Origin: Musa acuminata AAA Group
Lineage: Eukaryota > Streptophyta > Magnoliopsida > Zingiberales > Musaceae
DNA: 64,000 bases
NCBI RefSeq assembly: GCF_036884655.1
Contig: NC_088355.1
Coordinates: 17,157,501 to 17,221,500 of the forward strand
Direction of reading: 5' to 3'
In this document: one piece after another, positions 55,530 to 64,000 of the stretch
Numbering within the stretch: position 1 is the stretch's first letter
How the letters are laid out: the number at the start of each line of letters is the position of its first letter
Made by a program: the position numbers and the translations under genes
Notes under the pieces: generated by a model
Seen by the model: only the letters and a program-made list of their open reading frames with translations
What the model was told of the DNA's origin: nothing
Database searches by the model: none

Positions 55530-56355
55530 ATGTACCTGAAGCTTCTCCAAGCTTCTATTTCGCCCTCTCTGCAAGGTACTATTCGCTATTCCTCTTCTAG
55601 TGCCCATCTTTGCCACAGTGGAAGCACTGGACTTTGTCCTTTGCTGGGTCTTTCTTAGCAACCTTTGCTTTACCTGGTCTGCCCTTGCCCTTTCCCTTCT
55701 TAAGGGACCTTTCTGCTTTCCCTTTCTTTCTGGTCTCACCAGTGTAGAGAATTGGCTTCTCTTTCTTAATAGTACTCCCTGCCTCCCTCAACATATTGAG
55801 GAGCTCTAGGAGAGTTATCTCAAGCTTTTTCATATTAAAATTCATTATGAACTGTGAAAAGGAATCTAGTAGGGTCTAAAGCACAATGTCCACACACAAG
55901 TTATCCTCTAGGACCATTCCTAGACCTGTGAGTTTCTCTATCCACTCAATCATCTTTAGGACATGGTTCTGAACTGATGTCTCCTCAGTCATCCTAGCGC
56001 GGAAGAGGCTCTTGGATATCTCATATCGCTGAGTCCTTCCCTGTTCCTCAAACAATTTACGGACATGTAGGAGAATGGATCTGGCATCCATCTTTTCAGG
56101 TTGTCTCTGTAACTCAGGAGTCATAGAGCCCAACATATAGCACTGAGCAAGAGTGGAGTCATCAATGTACTTCACGTAGCGAGCAATCTCATCCTCGCTT
56201 GCCCCTTCTTCGGGCGCATGCATCACTGTATCAAGGACGTACACGATTTTCTCCGTCGTGAGAACAATTCTTAAGTTACGAAGTCAATCTGTATAATTTG
56301 GACTAGTGAGGCGGTTGACATCAAGTATGCCACGTAAGGGAATTGAAAGTGACAT
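55530..56355 (-). pseudogene. gag: TK-2 gag
   Basis: ATG at 56355 (MSLSIPLRGILDVNRLTSPNYTD), TGA at the next Trp position, then an ORF from 56244 (EDEIARYVKYIDDSTLAQCYMLGSM...LFEEQGRTQRYEISKSLF) to a stop near 55876. It continues after [13 protein letters not shown] to a Lys/Gly-rich stretch and a CCHC knuckle ([12 protein letters not shown], near 55610, with a stop within it and a Ser in place of the last Cys). Typical of Tork-like Gag. Confidence 0.85.
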
Positions 56356-58209
56356 TTTCTAAAAATAAAGATGCAGCAAAAATGAAGAACATGCAGATTT
56401 TGTAAGAAATAAACTATCAAGATATGGACTTCTATCTTAATATGCTTCAACTATTTTACTAACGAGTCACATGACACCCTCAGCACATGAAACGGAAGTC
56501 TCCGGTAGACTTCTAGTGGGGATCAAGATCCAATCAGCGTTTTAGTGTAACCTCGAGGGACTCGACCAATCACACTAAGCCTAAAAGGTAGGCAACTCTT
56601 GCCGATCACAACTCCTTGTGATTCCCATCCTATTCGGCCTTCGAATCACCATGGTCTCGAGGGACTCGACCATCCATGATGCTCGGTTAAGTCAACACCT
56701 TCGTTACAAGATGAGTCTGATTTGATGATATACCCTCGAGGGACTCGACCAAGCATACCATGCCCTCAGGTCACCGATGACATCTCTATGTCGTAAGTAA
56801 GATAACAAATCGCGATATAGGTGAGTCTCGAGGGACTCGACCAACTGAACCTACATCGGGAATCAGTTCCTACTTATAACGATGGAAGGCCACGTGGGTC
56901 AATCTAATTGTCTCACGTTTACCGACTTAATATTATCGAGAGAGATGTTTCTATGATTTGGTCTCCTAATATGACATGTAACATATATACATATTTAATA
57001 TATATCTACATCGCATGCAAATGTATATAGATATCTAGTATGTGTATAAGCGATTACACCAGATGATCATGGACCACAACCTAAAGTGATTAGGCCCCAG
57101 CCAGTAGGCCTAATCACTCACATCAAGATCTATATGTGCAACGGTGCATCTCCATGCCCTGTATTCGTCCATCTCGTCCTCGTTAGTTCCGTCGATATCT
57201 TGATGCATCTTCATGCATCGCGATCGTCCGTCTCGTGGGTCTCGCTATTGCATCCACACTCCCGCTGCACCTCCTCATGTGATTACAACTTAATCATAGT
57301 CACGCAGGCCCGACAATAAACGAGAAATATAATAGAGGCTCGCAGACCTCAATAATAATAATCACAAGTACACACATCACACGGTCCATGATCATCTGTC
57401 CACACATCATACATCACATGTATAAATAATCATCATCATGTAGGACTACTAGATAATGATAAAAAATAATAATCAACTAAACCTTTTAATTAATTTATAT
57501 TTTATGAAATCAAAGACATATAGGGAATTTCTGAATTCATAGGGGTGTTTTCATAATTTGGACAAAAGACAGAAACTGGAATTTCTCAAATTTCGAGGGG
57601 TAAAACTATCTTTTGCCCAAAAAACCCAAATGCCCCACTCCCCTTTGCTGTTGCCGCCAACGCCACCTTGCTGGCGGCGGCCTGTGCAGCGGGGCGGGGG
57701 CACTGCCCCTGTAGGTCGGCGCCACCGTGGGTTGGCGCCCCTACGGGTGGCGCTGCCCCCGTGAGGGCGGTGCCCGCGGGTGTAGTGGCCCGTCGAGCAG
57801 CCACCCTTGCAGGGGTGTTTGCCCGCAGGAGCAACGGTCGCAAGCGTCGTTGCCTTGTGGCGCCTCAGCCCGCAGGCGCTGCGACTCGCCTCGCGGTGCC
57901 TCTACCCGCAGGTCCAGCACCGGCAGGCATCACCCTTGCGCGCGGGCATAGTGCTCGCACGTAGGTGGCAGCCTTGCCTGTAGCCTTGCCTGCCGGTGCC
58001 GTGCGGCAACGACCGCGGGTGGGGCACCCGCAGGCTGCCAGCCCCACTGGCTGCTGTAGGTGCAACCCCTTCTCTGCTTGCCTTCGGCTGCGCTGCACGC
58101 ACGCAGATCGAGGGCAACAACTGTTATTGTCCTTCCTTGTTTTTGCACCAAAATTCTTCCTAAACACAACACACGCAGTTCAAAACCAATCATTCGCACG
58201 AACAACCTG
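56356..58209 (-). other. TK-2 long leader with repeated palindrome and GC-rich island
   Basis: About 1.85 kb between primer site and gag, without a credible gene. Four copies of TCGAGGGACTCGACCA lie at 56553, 56657, 56736 and 56828. About 57655-58120 is strongly GC-rich, with repeated GCCCGCAGG/CCTGCGGGC words. Overlapping frames on both strands there (up to about 115 codons, Ala/Arg/Pro-rich) are a composition effect. Confidence 0.75.
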
Positions 58210-58221
58210 GCTTTGATACCA
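58210..58221 (-). other. TK-2 primer-binding site
   Basis: Minus TGGTATCAAAGC, one mismatch from the common initiator tRNA-Met site, directly after the LTR end. Confidence 0.9.
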
Positions 58222-58222
58222 C

Positions 58223-59787
<1,565 letters not shown>

Positions 59788-60526
59788 CTAATGATACCAC
59801 CGCCTACAACACTAGACGGTACCATCACATAGTTTGTGTAGTACCACTGCCTGACATAGTCTAGGAGGCTATGTCTGGGCGGCACTACCACTTGACACTA
59901 GTATTACCATCGTTGGGTCTTTTGGAAGAAGTACATTTCATACTTTTCCTGCTCACAAGCGGTTCCACCACCTATTCTGGTGGTACCACCACTTGACCCA
60001 TTTATGGATTACTAAATGGGCCTCCCAATAAGCCCAACTCAACCCCAGATCAAGCCCAATAGACTCCTAATTGAGATAACATAGTTACACTCAAAAGTAA
60101 CTCAATTACAACCTAACCTATTTTGATCAAGACACGACCGATTATAAACACTAATCTTATGTTGTCCAACATATCATTGGTTCATTCGGTGCTTCGTCCA
60201 AACCTTTAGTGCATTGTCTTCTCCTTTGGCGTATTGCCCGACCATTGGCATGTTGATCTCCCATAATATCCGATCTCCTTGGCGCAATATCCGATCCTTC
60301 TGACTCGATGCCCGAACTTATGGCACGAAGTCCTTCTACTGACATGTCGACCAGTCCTTCGGACCAACGTCCAATCTTCTGACATGATGCCCTCCAGCCC
60401 AACATCTGATTCTCCTACTTCTATCAATTTATCTTTCTATGATCGAAGTTAGTCCTCCATCGCTCAAACGCTAATTAGATCATAACTTTATTAATTGATT
60501 TCATCATCAAAATCTGAGATTCCACA
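59788..60526 (-). repeat. SV-H 3' LTR, first part
   Basis: On the minus strand it starts TGTGGAATCTCAG at 60526, after the purine tract. Palindromic units (GGTACCACC, GTGGTACCACCACTTG) occur at about 59790-60000. U3 is of the SV-F type (CATGTCAGAAGATTGGACG). Interrupted by TK-2 at 59788. Confidence 0.85.
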
Positions 60527-60540
60527 ATCTCTCCCTTTTT
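60527..60540 (-). other. SV-H polypurine tract
   Basis: Minus AAAAAGGGAGAGAT, one change from the family consensus, abutting the LTR. A second copy (plus CTCCCCCTTTGTCATTAAC) lies near 60791. Confidence 0.85.
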
Positions 60541-61735
60541 GATGATGACAATCAATTGATGATGAAGTTTAAACTAAACTCCCCCTATCTCTATACTATA
60601 TTGAAATAAACTTTGAATGCAGAAAATCATTACATGCATCATGAGTATTGAAACAACCAATTGATCACATCATTGCATGCATTATACCAAATCATCATGC
60701 ATATTTTCAAAATATAAAATCATCATTCCTTTGGGTATAATATGCATGATACCAAAACATTAACATTTTCAAACCATTCATCATTAATTCTCCCCCTTTG
60801 TCATTAACAAAAAGGAGAAAAGTGCAACTAGCTAGGTTTTGAAACATGCAAGTTTAACATCACTTTAGAACATACAAGTTAGCAAGTCTTATAGATGTGA
60901 AAGTTAACAATATTTAATTCTACTTGAAACGTGCAATTTAGTAATTCTTGCTTCTCTTTTGAGATGCCTAAGTTTGTAAGTTTTGCTTTTTAAGATGTGT
61001 AAGCTAGCAATTCTTGCTTCTCTTTTAATATGTGCAAGCTAGCAATTCTTGCTTATTCTTGAAGTACATAAGCTAGCAATTTTTTCTCCCCATTTGTTAT
61101 TGTCAAAAAGAAGGGAATAATATAATATTATAATTTTTTTTCCTTTACATCAATTTTTAAATCATGACAAATATTAATAATAAAGATAAATTTACATCAA
61201 GATCAATTTAATGATGGGGTATAGATATCATAAGCATAAAGGAGTCATATGAAATAACCAAATCTCAAGTTGTGAATATCGAAAGATCATGACTCATTTT
61301 GATAAGTCTCCTCTTTAGTAAATAGCAAAAAAACATAGGAGATCAAATAGTAAAATATCTTGATTCATGCATAAGAAATCTCAAGTCATCAAGATGAGAG
61401 ATTTGGATAAAACTCATTCAAATTCAATTCATCAACTCATCAAAATCACTTTCATAGTTCAAGTGATTCATAAAAAATATATATAAATAGATTCATTAAT
61501 CTCTTATTGAAAAACTCAACAAGCTTTAGGGATATAGACATTTTTAAGAAAAATACATTCTCCTTTTTTTATTTTAATTTGATTGATTTTATACAAGTAT
61601 GTCCTTTTCTTTTATGCTAAATCTATGCATCATCGATTAAAACCAAAAAATAAGTTTTGTCATGACAAAGATCAATAGTATATAACACATAAAAAAAATC
61701 CTCAATTAAATAATTCCAATGTCAATATTATAATT
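60541..61735 (-). other. SV-H 3' non-coding region
   Basis: No gene. Contains inverted copies of the TGCTAGCTTG-type words (plus GCTAGCAATTCTTGCTTCTC; about 60825-61085) and an extra purine tract. It joins almost directly to a protease fragment, so nearly all of pol is missing. Confidence 0.8.
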
Positions 61736-63044
61736 ATTTCGACTAGTGAGCTTTATGAAGTGTGTTAGATTTTTGGTCATATGCCTTGAGCATCCATTAT
61801 CAAGATATTAATTTTTTGCTCCTAGCTTTCGATTGTAGACATGTTTACAAGAAAGATAGGTTTATTCTATGTACTCATTTAACTTTGGGTCTCTCATAAT
61901 TAGATCTATCTATCTTGATTTTTGACATTAAGTCATTCATGGTTCCTTTAAGAACTCAAAATAATTTATATTAGACATAATTTTTAAATAAGCATTTATA
62001 AGCAAAATGACCACATCTACCACAAAAATTACACTTAATTTTATGAATAACATACAATGTGGGTCCTTCGACAAATATAGTTGGCTTTTGTTAAGTGTTA
62101 TTCACAAAATCAATTTCTTTCTTTTTACGTATATTATATTTATTAGCAAGAATCATGTTTAATGATTTGGTACTAATTTTAAATTTTTTTAATATTTGTT
62201 GTAATAACAAAATTTTCTTTTTGTATGAATCTAATTCTTCACATTGAATACAAGAGGTTAACATACAATTATCATGCTCATTTTTTAATTTTTCAAATTT
62301 ACTAGAGAGAGAAGCATGATCCTTTTTTAACAATTTATATTTTTTACTAACTAATTAAATTCATCACATAAATTATTGAATGCATCAAGTAATTCATTGT
62401 AAGGTAAAGACATTTCGGGTGAGTCACATACATCATCGTCGAAAGCCAGTAAAGCGTAGTTCGCTGCCTCGCCTTTATTAGTTTGCTCATCATCTTCGAA
62501 TACACTTGATTCGTCCCAAGTCATAATGAATGCTTTCTTCTTTTGATGTATGAATATTTTCTTCTTCAGTTGTAGATATTCGCTTTTGAAGTGCCCCAGC
62601 CTTTTGCATTCATAGCAAGTTATTGTATCATTTTTAAGTTCATATTTATTCTTAGTTTCTTATTTTATAATTTTTTTAAATTTTCTTATGAGGAGTTTAA
62701 AGTCATCATCATCACTTGAGCTTTCGCTCGAGTGGTGTTCTTTTGTTCTAAGTGTTAAATCCTTCTTGTTCTTTGGAAGATTATTCTTATGTTCATTATA
62801 TGTTATACAAGTCATTTCACAGGTCATTAATGACCCTATGAGTTCTTTAAGAGGAAAATAGTTCAAATACTTTGCTTCTTGAATAGTAGTTACTTTTGGA
62901 TCTCAATTTTTAGGAAGAGATCGTAAAATTTTATTAACAAGTTCAAGATTTGAAAAACTTTTACTAAGTGCTTTCAAACCATTGATGACATTCATAAAAT
63001 AAGTGTACATGTCACAAATGGTTTTGTTTTATTTTATTCGAAAC
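61736..63044 (-). pseudogene. gag: SV-H gag and protease start, truncated at both ends
   Basis: Minus strand. Begins within gag (CDMYTYFMNVINGLKALSKSFSNLELVNKILRSLPKN), directly against the 5' LTR, so the primer site and about 120 codons are deleted. A clear stretch at 62866-62660 (PLKELIGSLMTCEMTC...SSSDDDDFK), a damaged knuckle near 62600 (CYECKRLGHFKSEY), a helical Lys/Glu-rich stretch (62333-62091) and a second knuckle (CNFCGRCGHFAYKC, near 62000) follow. After FL-stop comes a protease scrap (YLDNGCSRHMTK, near 61790) before pol is lost. Confidence 0.82.
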
Positions 63045-64000
63045 TATTAGGATTAAGAACAGCACTAAGAGGGCGGGGGGGTGAATTAGTGTAGCAAATA
63101 AAAATGATAAATTTAATCAATTTCAAAAAATTTCGTACGATGAAACTCTTAGTTCGACGAAAACCGTATTGAAATGTCGTTCGACTCGAATAAGTTTATA
63201 AGTGACTAGAGAAGAGGGGATTGGATAGTTTACAATAAAGTAAAGTGAAATGCAGCAAAAGTAAAGTATGCACCAAGAAAAGAACACGCCAATTTTATAG
63301 TGGTTTAGTCGTTTGACCTACGTCCACTCCCGATTCGTCCTCCATCGAGATCACCGACATCCACTAATGGTCTTCCTTCAATAGGCGAAGACCAACTATC
63401 TCTTTACAGTGGTTTCTCCTTTTCACGGGTTTAGGAGACAACCCTTATAAGCCTCACACCTCTTTTTGAATGATTGCAAAACTAAAGAGAGAGAGGAGGT
63501 AGACTCTTTGCACTTTTATAACACTTTTATACCCCAACACTTAAAAAAATTTTCACACTTTGATTACCCTTTCATGCAGAAAAGGTGCGATATTTATAGG
63601 CCCAAATGACTTCAAAATTGGAGCCAAAAAGTATCTCATCCCAAGTTTCTGGGGTACTGGCGGTACCACCGCCTACAGCACTAACACTAGGTGGCACCAC
63701 CGCCTAGTCTGATAGTACTATTGCCTGACAGAGCCTCGGAGACTGAGCTCTAGTGGTACCATCGCCTGATAGGGTGGTACCATTGCTTGGTAGTAATAAC
63801 TACCGGTAGTACCACCACCTAGTTTAGGCGATACCACCACCCAAGCCTCTTTGAGACTGATCTCTAGGTGGTTCCACCACCCCAGTCTAGCGGTGCCACC
63901 CCTAAACAGGGTTCAGCAACTTGGTTTGGCCTTAAATCCAGCCCAAACCAATCCAATTACGGGTTTAGTTGGCCCTTAACATGTTTAATAGGATTACCTC
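63045..64000 (-). repeat. SV-H 5' LTR, partial
   Basis: Plus strand TATTAGGATTAAG (mutated TGTTAGGATC) onward. G-rich run near 63070, U5 hairpin about 63299-63330, minus TATA box 63591-63598, palindromic array about 63655-63900 (for example GGCGGTACCACCGCC). Continues beyond the window. Confidence 0.88.

Overview
This 64 kb window is plant repetitive DNA. No host gene, tRNA or rRNA was recognised: every coding region is a retroelement open reading frame or its remains. The dominant elements are Ty1/copia elements of the Sirevirus type, recognised by the gag with two CCHC knuckles, an initiator-Met tRNA primer site, duplicated polypurine tracts and LTRs of 1.2-2.2 kb that carry palindromes. 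They are mixed with Tork-like Ty1/copia, Ty3/gypsy and LINE sequence. This fits a flowering plant with a repeat-rich genome. A monocot is my guess, but the sequence does not prove it.

Layout, left to right. SV-A (minus strand, window start to 7760) is a young Sirevirus derivative with an intact gag and an unusual 660-codon fusion ORF. 7761-8420 is an AT microsatellite plus the end of a Tork-like LTR (TK-1). 8421-9637 and 19041-19254 are the 3' end of a Ty3/gypsy element (GY-1). SV-B (plus, 9638-19040, target-site duplication GTTTA) sits inside the GY-1 LTR. It is a full-length Sirevirus with gag, pol and a third ORF. SV-C (plus, 19255-27006 and 38780-39081) is an old copy with an internal inversion. 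SV-D (plus, 27007-38779, duplication TAGTG) lies in the 3' LTR of SV-C, and SV-E (plus, 27778-34383, duplication CGGAA), a gag-only element, lies in the 5' LTR of SV-D. SV-F (39082-42533) is the 3' end of another Sirevirus, inserted in an LTR remnant (42534-42712). 42713-45095 is a decayed LINE. SV-H (minus, 45096 to the window end) is a gag-only Sirevirus. Its 3' LTR is split by GY-2 (Ty3/gypsy, minus, 45479-51037, duplication CTTTT) and by TK-2 (Tork-like, minus, 51238-59787, imperfect duplication CTAAC/CTAAT).

What stands out: the in-frame fusion of a 'plant transposon protein' domain to reverse transcriptase/RNase H in SV-A; the same domain as a separate ORF3 after pol in SV-B, preceded by its own palindrome-rich leader and a possible intron; arrays of a 15-bp palindrome (GGCGGT-N3-ACCGCC) just upstream of most LTR TATA boxes; a conserved hairpin in U5; and the fact that nearly every insertion whose target can be read landed inside another element's LTR. 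Autonomous functions are broken almost everywhere. SV-A lacks protease and integrase, SV-E and SV-H lack nearly all of pol, and the rest carry stops, so any recent movement of these copies would have needed proteins supplied in trans.
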